Assembly: GCA_963841885.1 (NCBI GenBank) | Contig: CAWJEK010000024.1 | Coordinates: 1-64,000, forward strand | Origin: Bog-756 sp963841885 | GTDB taxonomy: Bacteria > Actinomycetota > Acidimicrobiia > Acidimicrobiales > RAAP-2 | Reading direction: 5' to 3' | Length of the DNA: 64,000 bases | Shown: positions 1 to 8,195 of the stretch, one piece after another | Layout of the letters: each line of letters begins with the position of its first letter | How positions within the stretch are numbered: the stretch's first letter is position 1 | Notes under the pieces: generated by a model | The model's input: only the letters and a program-made list of their open reading frames with translations | The model's database searches: none | Told to the model about the DNA's origin: nothing | Made by a program: the position numbers and the translations under genes

Positions 1-159
1 ACCTCCAACGTCTCGCAAGAATTGATTGTAGATCTAAGTGTTCTTTCTCAAAGTGATGAAGTCGATGAGTTTTTGTGATCGGCTCTGCAAGAAGCAATTG
101 CAGGAAGAAACAGATTTGTGAGTGGCGATAGCTTGTCCATGAGAGTGGTTCGCCAATAA
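1..159 (+). pseudogene. 3' end of an unrecognised gene, interrupted by a stop
   Basis: Frame 1 reads as plausible protein from the window edge to a TAA at 157-159, with one in-frame TGA at 76-78. The two halves look like one C-terminus (ending SLSMRVVRQ). The TAA runs directly into the ribosome-binding site (AAGGAGG, 158-164) of the penicillin acylase gene, so the two were probably cotranscribed. Base composition is moderate-GC, like the acylase and unlike the rest of the window. I do not recognise the family. The TGA is more likely a sequence error or decay than recoding, because no selenocysteine context is visible. Confidence 0.35.
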
Positions 160-171
160 GGAGGTTGCGTC

Positions 172-2636
172 ATGACGTCATGGTGGAAAAAAACGCTTCT
201 CACAGCAATAAACGTTTCAGGGCTTGAGTCAAGTGGTACCTATTCACTACTTACCCAACGGTCAGTGCCACGGAAAAATGGTACTGTGCATCTTAGTGGA
301 CTACATGAGACCGTTGAAATTATCACTGACCACTACGGTATACCCCATATCTATGCCAATAACGAGGATGACCTCTATTTCGCACAGGGCTATGTCCATG
401 CCCAGGATCGCCTCTGGCAGATGGAATTGAACCGCCGCATCATCGCCGGGCGGCTCTCTGAAATATTTGGCCCCATTGTCCTAAATCTGACCGCTTCTGT
501 CGCCGTCTGGGTATGCATCGCGTGGCAGCCGAGCATGCTAAAGAACTTCCAGAGCATGACCAACGTATTCTCCAAGCTTATGCCAACGGCGTTAATATGT
601 TCATTAAGAGCAATTCACACAAGATGCCTGCCGAATTTACCATATTGCACATCACTCCCGAAGCTTGGGAACCTGTTCATACGGTCATGTGGGGGAAACT
701 ACAGGGATGGAGTTTAAGCGGGAACTGGGAAACAGAACTTATCCGAGCCGGCTGATCGCTAAACTAGGTGTAGAGCGAGCTGTTAAGTTAGAAGCTGGCT
801 ATGATCCTCAGCATCCACTGATTATCCCTCCTGGGATCGAATATAGTGGGGCCAATGCAGATGTATTGGAGCAATATAGGCGGATTCAGGAGCTAAGTGG
901 TTTTGGCATCATGGGAGGCGGTAATAGCTGGGTCGTCGATGGGACAATGACCGAGACAGGTGCTCCTATGCTTTGTAATGACCCGCACCTGGGACAGACG
1001 GTCCCATCCATCCGGTATGCATGTCATCTAGTGGCAGGAGATATTGATGTTACTGGCGTTAGCTTCCCCGGCTCACCTGGCATCATCATTGGACATAATC
1101 AACACATTGCCTGGGGTGTTACCAATGCTATCTCCGATATTGAGGATCTTTATCTTGAGAAGTTCAATCCAGATGATCCAAGCCAGTACGAATTCATGGG
1201 CCAATGGGAAAACGCTCAGGTCCTCGACGAGAAATTATAGTTAAAGGTTGGGAGTGCACCTGTGATTGAAGAAGTACGTATCACTCGGCATGGCCCAATT
1301 ATCACAGCTACACAGCAACCTGATAGCACACCTCAGTTACAAACACCTCAGAAAACCACTATTGTCGAATTACCTATAGCTCTGCGCTGGCCAGGACTAG
1401 AGCAATTCAAGCTTATATCAGCGATTAATAAACTCAATCGTGCAACTAACTGGGATCAGTTCCGTGATGCTTTACATGATTGGGATGTTCCTCCCCAAAA
1501 CTTTGTCTACGCTGATCGTGCGGGCAATATCGGCTACATTATGGCAGGAGCTATCCCCATACGTGCACGTGGCAGGCTCTTATTCCCTCACCCGGTTGGA
1601 CTGGTGAATATGAATGGACAGGTCTTATCCCATTCGATGAACTGCCCCGGATGTCCAATCCTGAGCAACATTTCATCGTCACTGCCAACAATCGTGTAGT
1701 GGACGACACCTATCCCTATTATATTACCCATGAATGGCTAAATGGCTGGGCTTGGCGCATCCACGATCTTTTAACAAGCAAAGGCAAACTAACTCTCTCA
1801 GACATGGCCAGCATCCAGATGGACCAGTACTCAATCCCAGCAACCGAAATCGCTCCTCACATCCTAGCACTTGAGGCTAATACACCCCTCAAAAGGGCGG
1901 TCCAGGAAATATTGCAAACTTGGGATTATGTCCTCGCTACCGACAGCATTGGCGCAACCATCTACACCACATTTTTACGCAAACTAACCCACATTGTCTT
2001 CGAAACTGTGCTTGGCGATGATAGTTCGCTTGTCGAGAGCTACCTGGGGACCGGCACTTTTATGCTGGCCAACCTGAATGGCTATGCAAGCCGTAGTGTT
2101 CCCCTACTCATCCGTCTGCTCAAGGAACATGACGACAACTGGTTTCCGAACTCGGTCATTCCCAATGGGCCTACCTCGTGGGATATTGCTCTGGAGCGTG
2201 CCTTTGATGCTACCATAGAGGAATGTCGAGAGCGCTTGGGCAGTAATATCCTCCATTGGCAATATGGCCTCATCCATAAAATGACCTTTTCGCCATCCAC
2301 TGGGTACTGTGAAAACACTGGAAAACTTTTTCAATCGAGGTTCGTTTCCGGTTGGAGGTGACAGCGACACTGTCAATATGGGAAATTCATCACCCAATAG
2401 CCCAAGGAGGTTATTACTATCCCATCCTATCGCCGAAATTCTCGATCTGGGCGATCTCAACAACTCGCTCTCTATACACGTTCCTGGACAATCAGGTCAC
2501 CCGGGTAATAAACATTATGATGATTTGATCCATGTCTGGCAGGAACCGGTGGCTCTCATCCACAGCTATTCAAACGTGACCTCATCGAAGGTGCAACCAA
2601 AGGGATTTTATACCTTCGGCCAAAGGGCTCTTATCA
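172..2636 (+). pseudogene. penicillin acylase family protein, full length but frame-broken
   Basis: This is an Ntn-hydrolase of the penicillin amidase family (Pfam Penicil_amidase), cleaving amide bonds of penicillins, cephalosporins or acyl-homoserine lactones. The span of about 821 codons matches the family. Recognisable pieces in order: YGIPHIYANNEDDLYFAQGY and HAQDRLWQMELNRR near the N-terminus, the beta-chain start region GGGNSWVV with CNDPHLG (about 915-990), HNQHIAWGVTN, RHGPII, and the C-terminal NRGSFPVGGD, LNNSLSIHVPGQSGHPG and LIEGATKGILYLRPKG. The reading frame changes near 480, 745, 1590, 2293 and 2560, and there is an in-frame TAG at 1238-1240. At the expected nucleophile position (Ser in the usual G-S-N-x-W) the codon is GGT, Gly. 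A good RBS (AAGGAGG, 158-164) precedes the ATG. Composition and similarity suggest a Chloroflexota-like donor (inference). Confidence 0.85.
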
Positions 2637-3278
2637 AGGCCCCGGACACCGTGCAGGGCACCTTCCAGGGCACCGCCCAGGCGTTCCAGGATTCGCTTTC
2701 CTCGACGCCGCTTCTGGTCCTCGCCGCCATCGCTGTCGTCTATATCGTCCTCGGGATGCTCTACGAGAGCTTCATCCACCCCGTGACAATCCTCTCATCG
2801 CTGCCCTCGGCAGGCGTGGGCGCGCTGCTCATGCTTATGCTTTTCAGGTACGACCTGAGCGTGATTGCCATCATCGGCATCATCCTGCTCATCGGCATCG
2901 TCAAGAAGAACGCGATCATGATGATCGATTTCGCCCTGGAGGCCGAGAGGAGCGAGGGCGAGACCCAGGTGGAGGCGATCCACGAGGCCTGCCTCCTTCG
3001 TTTCCGCCCGATCATGATGACCACCATGTCGGCGCTCCTTGGCGGGCTGCCTCTGGCCGTCAGCCATGGGACCGGCTCGGACCTCGACGCAGCAGCTCGG
3101 CATTGCGATCGTCGGCGGCCTGCTGGTCTCCCAGGTCCTGACGCTGTACACGACTCCCGTCATTTATCTCTACCTGGACCGCGCGGCTGCGAAGATCGGA
3201 TCGCTGCGCAGGCGAAAGGGGCGCGAGGCCGGTCTGCCGGGCGCGGCTTCGGGCTCGCCTGCCTGTCCCGACGCCTGA
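2637..3278 (+). pseudogene. RND (HAE1/AcrB-type) multidrug efflux permease, C-terminal fragment
   Basis: This is the C-terminal part of an inner-membrane RND pump of the MdtB/MdtC/AcrB type, which exports drugs by proton antiport in a complex with a periplasmic adaptor and outer-membrane channel. Signature pieces are TVQGTFQGTAQAFQDSL, IVLGMLYESFIHPVTILSS, IGIVKKNAIMMIDFALEAER and RFRPIMMTTMSALLGGLPLA, then in another frame QLGIAIVGGLLVSQVLTLYT. The frame breaks at about 3085-3095. The start is missing: the upstream sequence is the tail of the penicillin acylase gene, with an abrupt rise in GC near 2636. This Gram-negative pump family next to actinobacterial genes is unexpected and marks a junction. 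Confidence 0.85.
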
Positions 3279-3286
3279 ACCTCCGC

Positions 3287-3340
3287 ATGAACACTGTGTC
3301 TCATCGCCTGCCATCTGCCCCATTGTTGCGCCTTCCCGGG
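3287..3340 (+). CDS. possible start of an outer-membrane efflux (NodT-type) protein, cut by a junction
   Basis: An ATG at 3287, nine bases after the pump's stop, opens MNTVSHRLPSAPLLRLP, resembling the signal peptide of the outer-membrane factor that normally follows RND pump genes. After about 3340 the sequence becomes an actinobacterial oxidoreductase in another frame, so only the first residues survive. The identification rests on position and signal-like composition only. Confidence 0.25.
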
Positions 3341-3345
3341 CGTCC

Positions 3346-3801
3346 CGGCCCCATCCGCCGATCATCATCGGTGGAGGCGGGAGGCGGGTGCTCGGCATCG
3401 CCGCCCGGGAGGCCGACATCGTCGGGGTGAACCCGAGCCTGGCCGCCGGGCGCCTGGGCCCCGAGGTCGTCGAGACCACCACCGCCGAGTACTACGACCA
3501 GCGCATCGGCTGGGTACGGGAGGCGGCCGGCGAGCGGTTCGACTCGCTCGAGCTGCAGTGCCTGACCTTCGTGGTGCAGATCGTGCCGGATCGCCAGGAC
3601 GCCGTCGACCGGCTGTCGTCGGTGATGGGCTCCACGCCCGAGCAGGTGGACGGCTCGCCCATCGTGCTGATCGGGACGATCGAGCAGATCGTCGAGACGC
3701 TCGTCGAGCGCCGTGAGCGCTGGGGATTCTCCTACATCGTCGTCCACGAGGCGGAGATGGAGGCGTTCGCGCCGGTCGTGGCGGCCCTGGCCGGCACCTG
3801 A
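3346..3801 (+). CDS. LLM-class F420-dependent oxidoreductase, C-terminal fragment
   Basis: This is the C-terminal half (about 150 of roughly 290 residues) of a luciferase-like flavin/F420 oxidoreductase. The frame enters at PHPPIIIGGGGRRVL, continues READIVGVNPSLAAG and ends ALAGT. It best fits the actinobacterial F420-dependent LLM subfamily known as TIGR03621, reducing or oxidising unknown substrates with coenzyme F420. The N-terminal barrel half is missing because foreign sequence is joined just upstream. High GC at third codon positions matches the downstream genes. The stop (3799-3801) lies one base before the nadD start. Confidence 0.8.
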   Translation, partial: RPHPPIIIGGGGRRVLGIAAREADIVGVNPSLAAGRLGPEVVETTTAEYYDQRIGWVREAAGERFDSLELQCLTFVVQIVPDRQDAVDRLSSVMGSTPEQVDGSPIVLIGTIEQIVETLVERRERWGFSYIVVHEAEMEAFAPVVAALAGT

Positions 3802-3802
3802 C

Positions 3803-4399
3803 GTGCGGGCGACCGGCCCACGGATCGGGCTGTTCGGGGGCACGTTCGATCCCATCCACTCGGGCCACATCGAGGTGGCCGAGGCGGTCCGTGTCGCCCT
3901 GGCGCTCGATCGAATGCTGGTGGTCGTGGCGAACGACCCGTGGCAGAAGCATGACCGGGCGGTCAGCCCGGCCGAGGACCGCTTCGCCCTGGTCGCCGCC
4001 GCTCTCGACGGACGGCCCGGACTCGAGGCCTCCCGGCTGGAACTCGATCGCGGAGGTCCCTCCTACACCGTGGACACCGTGCGTTCGGTGCTGGCCGCCG
4101 AGCCGACCGCCGAGGTCTTCGTGGTGGTGGGGGCCGACGTGGTCGGATCCCTCGGGACCTGGCACGACCACGAAGCGTTACGCGGGCTCGTGACCCTGGC
4201 GGTGGTGGACCGCCCGGGCGTACCCCCCGTGGAGCCGCCACCGGGGTGGCGGGCCGTCCGGGTCGCCGTCACCCCGGTCGACGTGTCGAGCACCGACCTC
4301 CGGACCGCCCTCGAGGCCGGTCTGACGGTCGATGGGCTGGTGCCCGATTCCGTGATCCGTTGCATTGCGGAGCGCGGTCTGTACGCTGGGGGCAGATGA
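3803..4399 (+). CDS. nadD: nicotinate-nucleotide adenylyltransferase
   Basis: NadD adenylates nicotinate mononucleotide with ATP to give deamido-NAD in the cytosolic NAD pathway. The nucleotidyltransferase signature GLFGGTFDPIHSGH lies at about residues 9-22, and the C-terminal DVSSTDLRTAL matches the ISSTxIR motif. The length (198 residues) is normal. A GTG start at 3803 is chosen because it places the signature right after a short leader and begins one base after the previous stop. The gene overlaps the next by ATGA. The order nadD, membrane protein, rsfS is common in actinobacteria. Confidence 0.93.
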   Translation: MRATGPRIGLFGGTFDPIHSGHIEVAEAVRVALALDRMLVVVANDPWQKHDRAVSPAEDRFALVAAALDGRPGLEASRLELDRGGPSYTVDTVRSVLAAEPTAEVFVVVGADVVGSLGTWHDHEALRGLVTLAVVDRPGVPPVEPPPGWRAVRVAVTPVDVSSTDLRTALEAGLTVDGLVPDSVIRCIAERGLYAGGR

Positions 4400-4890
4400 C
4401 CGTGCGGCTGACCCCCATTGCGTCCGACACCACCCCGCCCGCCCCGGTTCCCACCCCTCCCGCCCCGTCTGAACTCCCGGTGACAACGCCGACCTGCGGG
4501 CCGAGCCCTTCGACCGTCGACCCGGGAGCGTCGACCGCCGATCCGAGCTCGTCGACCGCCGATTCCGATGATCCGGCCCCCGGACCGGGTGGTCCTTCCT
4601 CCGAGGCGGGTGAGCGGACGACCGGACAGACCGTCACCGACACCCGGATCGCCCTGCGGGAGGCACGCCGTATCCGGCGACGGACCGCCTGGTTGTGCGC
4701 TGTGGTCGTGGCGGCCGCCCTGGCCCTTACCATCGTGGTGGTGACACTCGCCCGCGATCGTCCCGTTCCGTCACCGTCGCCGGCCACCGTGACCGCGCTG
4801 AACATGTCGTCCACCACCGCCACCGGCAGTGCCGTACTGCCGGTCGACCCGTCATCCGGCGCTGCGGCGCCAGAAGGAGGCAACCCTTGA
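4396..4890 (+). CDS. single-pass membrane protein with Pro/Ser/Thr-rich N-terminus
   Basis: A 164-residue protein of unknown function. The first ~75 residues are rich in Pro, Ser, Thr and Asp and look disordered. A basic stretch (ALREARRIRRRT) precedes one transmembrane helix at about 98-118, followed by a short Ser/Thr/Ala-rich tail. Its ATG overlaps the nadD stop (ATGA), and it ends inside the start region of rsfS, so all three are one transcript. In many actinobacteria an LCP/LytR-type gene occupies this slot, but no LCP domain is visible here. Confidence 0.7.
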   Translation: MTVRLTPIASDTTPPAPVPTPPAPSELPVTTPTCGPSPSTVDPGASTADPSSSTADSDDPAPGPGGPSSEAGERTTGQTVTDTRIALREARRIRRRTAWLCAVVVAAALALTIVVVTLARDRPVPSPSPATVTALNMSSTTATGSAVLPVDPSSGAAAPEGGNP

Positions 4891-5282
4891 CCACCACCGA
4901 TCACACCCCCGTATCGGGCCACCAGCTGCCCGACATCCCTGACGAATGCCTCGTGGCCGCTCGCGCCGCGGACGCCAAGTCGGGGGAGGAGACCGTCATC
5001 CTCGCCATGGGTGACCTCCTGGGGGTGACCGACGCGTTCGTCGTCACCAACGGGCGCAACTCGCGCCAGGTCCGGACGATCGTCGAGGAGGTGGAGCGCC
5101 AGGTGAAGGTCGAGCACGGACGTGCGCCCCAGAGGATCGAGGGGCTCGACGACGCCTACTGGGTCCTCATGGACTACGGCGACTTCCTGGTCCACGTGTT
5201 CATGGACGAGGCCCGGTCGTTCTACGACCTCGAGCACCTCTGGAACGACGCCCCGCGGGTGGCCTGGTCGGTCGCCGCCTGA
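4887..5282 (+). CDS. rsfS: ribosomal silencing factor RsfS
   Basis: RsfS (YbeB/Iojap family, DUF143) binds ribosomal protein uL14 and blocks subunit joining in slow growth. The core includes DAKSGEETVILAMGDL, FVVTNGRNSRQVRTIVEEVE, GLDDAYWVLMDYGDFLVHVF and FYDLEHLWNDAP. At 131 residues it has the usual size. The TTG at 4887 is chosen as start because AGAAGGAGG (4872-4880) sits six bases upstream. It overlaps the preceding stop by four bases. Confidence 0.92.
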   Translation: MTTTDHTPVSGHQLPDIPDECLVAARAADAKSGEETVILAMGDLLGVTDAFVVTNGRNSRQVRTIVEEVERQVKVEHGRAPQRIEGLDDAYWVLMDYGDFLVHVFMDEARSFYDLEHLWNDAPRVAWSVAA

Positions 5283-5283
5283 G

Positions 5284-5307
5284 CCGACGGGCGGGGCCGC
5301 CGGTCGG
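5284..5307. terminator. hairpin between convergent genes
   Basis: An 11-bp inverted repeat with one mismatch (CCGACGGGCGG at 5284-5294, CCGCCGGTCGG at 5297-5307) lies between the stop of rsfS and the stop of the minus-strand GerMN lipoprotein gene. There is no T-tract. It is a plausible two-way terminator. Confidence 0.4.
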
Positions 5308-5320
5308 ATGAGGCCGACGG

Positions 5321-5923
5321 TCAGGGGAGGGGCGCTTCGGGCGCATAGTCGGCCCGGGTCACCGGCCCGGGGACCTGGGCCCCGGCCGTGGTCGGCACCT
5401 CGATGGCCTTCCCCGCGATCTCGAAGGTCACCCCGGTGACCCCCGGCTGCTGGGTGAGCGTGTAGACGACCTGGGCGATCGCCAGGGTCTGGTCCGGCCC
5501 GACGACCTGGATCGGGTCGGAGGTGAAGTCGACCGTGGCCTCCCCCGTCGTGGTGTCGAGGGTCACCTGCACCCCGGTGCGACTCAGGAACGACTGGATG
5601 CCCGAGGCCGTCTCGGTCGCCGTAGGCCCGGCCAGCAGGGCGCCGGTCACCTGGGTCAGCGAAGCCGGGACGGCCACCTCGCGGTCGGCGGCCACGAGGT
5701 GGCCCGTCGGGGCGACCAGGAAGATCTGCTCGCTCACCCCGACGGCCGGCGACGAGGTGGGCAGGGTGGTCGACGTGGGCGACGGGGCCAGGAGGTGGTA
5801 GGGCACCGCGGACCGCGCGATGGGCGTGGGGTTCGCCGCGGTGGGGATGCCGCAGGCCGACATGGCGAGGGCGGCGAATCCCGTGACCACCCCGGCGGCC
5901 GCCCGGGCCCGGCCGATCCTCAC
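5321..5923 (-). CDS. GerMN-domain lipoprotein (short LpqB-like)
   Basis: A 200-residue predicted lipoprotein. The signal peptide ends AALAMSACG, with the lipidated Cys near residue 24. A Ser/Thr/Pro linker is followed by one GerMN domain (about 65-185) with IFLVAPTGHLVAADREV, VDFTSDPIQVVGPDQTLAIA and VVYTLTQQPGVTGVTFEI. It follows the histidine kinase with a four-base GTGA overlap, like LpqB after MtrA/MtrB in mycobacteria, where LpqB influences MtrB activity. LpqB is far longer because of a beta-propeller domain that is absent here, so an accessory sensor role is inference. Confidence 0.82.
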   Translation of the reverse strand: MRIGRARAAAGVVTGFAALAMSACGIPTAANPTPIARSAVPYHLLAPSPTSTTLPTSSPAVGVSEQIFLVAPTGHLVAADREVAVPASLTQVTGALLAGPTATETASGIQSFLSRTGVQVTLDTTTGEATVDFTSDPIQVVGPDQTLAIAQVVYTLTQQPGVTGVTFEIAGKAIEVPTTAGAQVPGPVTRADYAPEAPLP

Positions 5924-7443
5924 GGCGCCTCCTCGGAGATGAGGGGAGCGGCCGCGGCCGGCCGGAGAGGCAGCTCGACGACGAAGCGCGTGCCGCCCCC
6001 GAGGGCGGCCTCGCACCAGACCGCCCCCCCGTGGAGGCGTACGTGTTCGGCCACCAGCGAGAGACCGAGCCCCGTTCCCTCGCCGGACGCCCGTTGGCCG
6101 GCCCGGCCGCCGCGGTAGAACCGCTCGAAGAGGTGGCCCCGCTCGTCGTCGGGGACTCCGGGTCCCCGGTCCTCGACCACCACCCGGATAGAGGTGGCAG
6201 GGGAGAGGACGCCGGGAACGGGAGTGGGTCGACGCTCGACGAGGACGCGCGTGACCCCACCGGCGTACTGGTCGGCGTTCTCGATCAGATTGATCATGAC
6301 GCGCTCGAAGCGTCGCTTGTCGACCCGGAGGCGCAGACCCTCGACCCCCGGACCCACCTCGACGGGGAAGGTGACCGGGCCCCGCACGCCGTCGGCACTG
6401 ACCGGGGCGGCGGCGGCCACGGCCCGGCGGACCAGCTCGCCGGGGTCGACCTCGTCCAGGGACAGCTCAGCCGAGCCCGCGTCGAATCTCGAGATCTCCA
6501 GGAGGTCGTCGACCATGCGGGTGAAGCGCCGCAGGTCGCCGTCCAACAGATCGAGGGCCCGCTGGGCACGCGGGGCGAGCTCGTTCCGGTGACCTTCCAG
6601 CACCGAGACGGTGGCGGTGAGAGTGGTGAGCGGCGATCGCAGTTCGTGACTCACGTCGGAGGTGAACCGGGCCTCGCGTTCGATGCGGTCCTGGAGGTTG
6701 GCGGTCATGCGGTTGAAGGCCGAGGCCAGTTCCTCGAGGTCGGCGTCGTCGCCGGCATCCACCCGGGTGTCGAGCTGTCCGTCGGCGATCGCCACGGCGG
6801 CATCCGTCAGGCCGGCGAGGGGCCGGAGTGCCCGTGAGCTCGCCCATCGGCCGACGGCCGCCCCGGCGAGGGTCGTGACGAGGGCCGCCCCGGCCAGGGC
6901 GAAGGCCAGTGCCCGCAGCGTGCCGGCCAACTCGTCGAGGGAGAAGACCTCGAAGTAGGCGGAGTGCACGGCGGGCAGCGGTACCCCGATCACCAGCTGT
7001 GGGGTGCCGGCCAGGTCGAACAGCTGGGTGGCGGGAGTGCCCGACAGGACCAGTTCCCGCTCGGTCGAGGGGATGGCGCTTTGCCCGACCTGGATCGATG
7101 TGGCGTACCACTGACCGCCGGTGCGGAGCACCGACCGGGACCCGGGCAGCGTGTCCACCGACTCGACGAGCTGGGTCACGTCGGTGGCCGGCGACCGCAG
7201 GGCGTCCTGGACGAGGGCGGCGTTGGCGAATGCCTGGCGTTGCTCGGCCGACTGGCGCTCGCTCAGGAAGGTGGCCCGGGCCGTGAAGTAGGTGATCCCG
7301 GCCATGAGAGCCGACAGGCCGAACGCGGCGACGGCGAAGGTGAGCGTCACCCGGGCCCGTAGCCCCAACCGGCCCGACAGACGGGTGCGGCGCAGGCGGG
7401 GGGGCGGGGGATTGCCGGCCGTGGCCTCGTAGGGGCCGGCCAC
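5920..7443 (-). CDS. mtrB-like: sensor histidine kinase, MtrB-like
   Basis: This membrane sensor kinase would phosphorylate the response regulator encoded just upstream. Visible in order: a basic N-terminus, TM1 at about 33-55, an extracellular sensor of about 115 residues, TM2 at about 173-195, HAMP (ALRPLAGLTDAAVAIADGQL), the H-box SDVSHELRSPLTTL with the phospho-acceptor His near 265, the N-box INLIENADQY, and G-boxes VEDRGPGVP and GEGTGLGLSL. The length is 507 residues. The GTG start at 7443 lies three bases after the regulator's stop. It overlaps the GerMN gene. Gene order supports an MtrA-MtrB-LpqB-type envelope or cell-division system, but orthology was not tested. Confidence 0.9.
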   Translation of the reverse strand: MAGPYEATAGNPPPPRLRRTRLSGRLGLRARVTLTFAVAAFGLSALMAGITYFTARATFLSERQSAEQRQAFANAALVQDALRSPATDVTQLVESVDTLPGSRSVLRTGGQWYATSIQVGQSAIPSTERELVLSGTPATQLFDLAGTPQLVIGVPLPAVHSAYFEVFSLDELAGTLRALAFALAGAALVTTLAGAAVGRWASSRALRPLAGLTDAAVAIADGQLDTRVDAGDDADLEELASAFNRMTANLQDRIEREARFTSDVSHELRSPLTTLTATVSVLEGHRNELAPRAQRALDLLDGDLRRFTRMVDDLLEISRFDAGSAELSLDEVDPGELVRRAVAAAAPVSADGVRGPVTFPVEVGPGVEGLRLRVDKRRFERVMINLIENADQYAGGVTRVLVERRPTPVPGVLSPATSIRVVVEDRGPGVPDDERGHLFERFYRGGRAGQRASGEGTGLGLSLVAEHVRLHGGAVWCEAALGGGTRFVVELPLRPAAAAPLISEEAP

Positions 7444-7446
7444 CGG

Positions 7447-8124
7447 TCAGACCGCCAGCTTGTAGCCCATGCCCCGCACCGTGAGGATGAACCGGGGAGA
7501 GGCCGGGTCGGGCTCGATCTTGGTGCGGAGGCGACGGACGTGGACGTCGACGAGGCGACCGTCGCCGAAGTAGTCGTAGCCCCAGACCCGCTCGAGGAGC
7601 TGCTCGCGGCTCAGCACCTTGCCCGCATGCATCGCCAGCTCACACAGGAGCCGGAACTCGGTGCGGGTGCAGTGGACCTCCACCCCGGCCCGGCGGACGA
7701 CCCCCGCCTCCGGTTCGACCTCGACGTCGCCGAAGCTCAGCACGGCCGAGGCGCCCTCCTCGGTTCTCGACCTGCGCATCAGGGCCCGGATCCGGGCGGC
7801 CAACTCCTTGGCGACGAACGGCTTGGTCACGTAGTCGTCGGCCCCGGCCTCGAGCCCCGCCACGACGTCATGGGTGTCCGACCGGGCCGTCACCATGATC
7901 ACGGGCACCGTGGACGACCGCCGGAGTGCCCGGCAGGTTTCGAACCCGTCGATGCCCGGCAGCATGAGGTCGATGAGCACCAGTTCGCACGGTTCGTCGC
8001 CGAAGCGGGCGATGGCGTCCTCGCCGCTGCCCACGTCGTCGACGGTGTAGCCCTCGTCCTCCAGGGCCAGGCGCATCGACGACCGGATCCGCTCGTCGTC
8101 CTCGACGATCAGGATGCGGCTCAT
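7447..8124 (-). CDS. mtrA-like: OmpR/PhoB-family response regulator, MtrA-like
   Basis: A 225-residue two-domain regulator. The receiver domain (about 1-115) has acidic residues EDD at 8-10, phospho-acceptor Asp52 in LIDLMLPG, Thr79 in MVTAR and Lys101 in TKPF. The winged-helix DNA-binding domain (about 130-225) includes CTRTEFRLLCELA, REQLLERVWGYDYFGDGRLV and VRRLRTKIE. It is the first gene of a minus-strand operon with the kinase and GerMN lipoprotein. A strong hairpin separates it from the upstream substrate-binding protein gene. Confidence 0.93.
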   Translation of the reverse strand: MSRILIVEDDERIRSSMRLALEDEGYTVDDVGSGEDAIARFGDEPCELVLIDLMLPGIDGFETCRALRRSSTVPVIMVTARSDTHDVVAGLEAGADDYVTKPFVAKELAARIRALMRRSRTEEGASAVLSFGDVEVEPEAGVVRRAGVEVHCTRTEFRLLCELAMHAGKVLSREQLLERVWGYDYFGDGRLVDVHVRRLRTKIEPDPASPRFILTVRGMGYKLAV

Positions 8125-8139
8125 GGCCCGATCATGACA

Positions 8140-8172
8140 CGACCGCCCCGCCCGGGGCGGGCGGGGCGGTCG
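8140..8172. terminator. strong GC hairpin
   Basis: A perfect 14-bp stem (CGACCGCCCCGCCC at 8140-8153 with its complement at 8159-8172) and a 5-base loop lie between the end of the substrate-binding protein gene and the start of the response regulator, both minus strand. There is no T-tract, as is common for actinobacterial terminators. It probably ends the transcript from 9869. Confidence 0.65.
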
Positions 8173-8195
8173 GGGTGACGACGGCTGTCGGGTGG

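Noticed and set aside
76..78. TGA as a selenocysteine codon
   Set aside because: No downstream SECIS-like structure is apparent and the region belongs to a fragment with other damage.
1238..1240. TAG read through or pyrrolysine in the penicillin acylase
   Set aside because: The gene also has five frame changes and lacks the nucleophile Ser, so decay or error is simpler.
2309..3430. A fusion of penicillin acylase and RND pump in one 373-codon frame
   Set aside because: The true acylase ending is in another frame (from 2563), and the frame only happens to stay open across the junction.
4269..6260. A 663-codon minus-strand open frame
   Set aside because: It runs antisense through a membrane protein gene, rsfS and part of the kinase operon in another frame. 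Its composition is Gly/Arg/Pro-rich as expected of shadow frames in 70 percent GC DNA.
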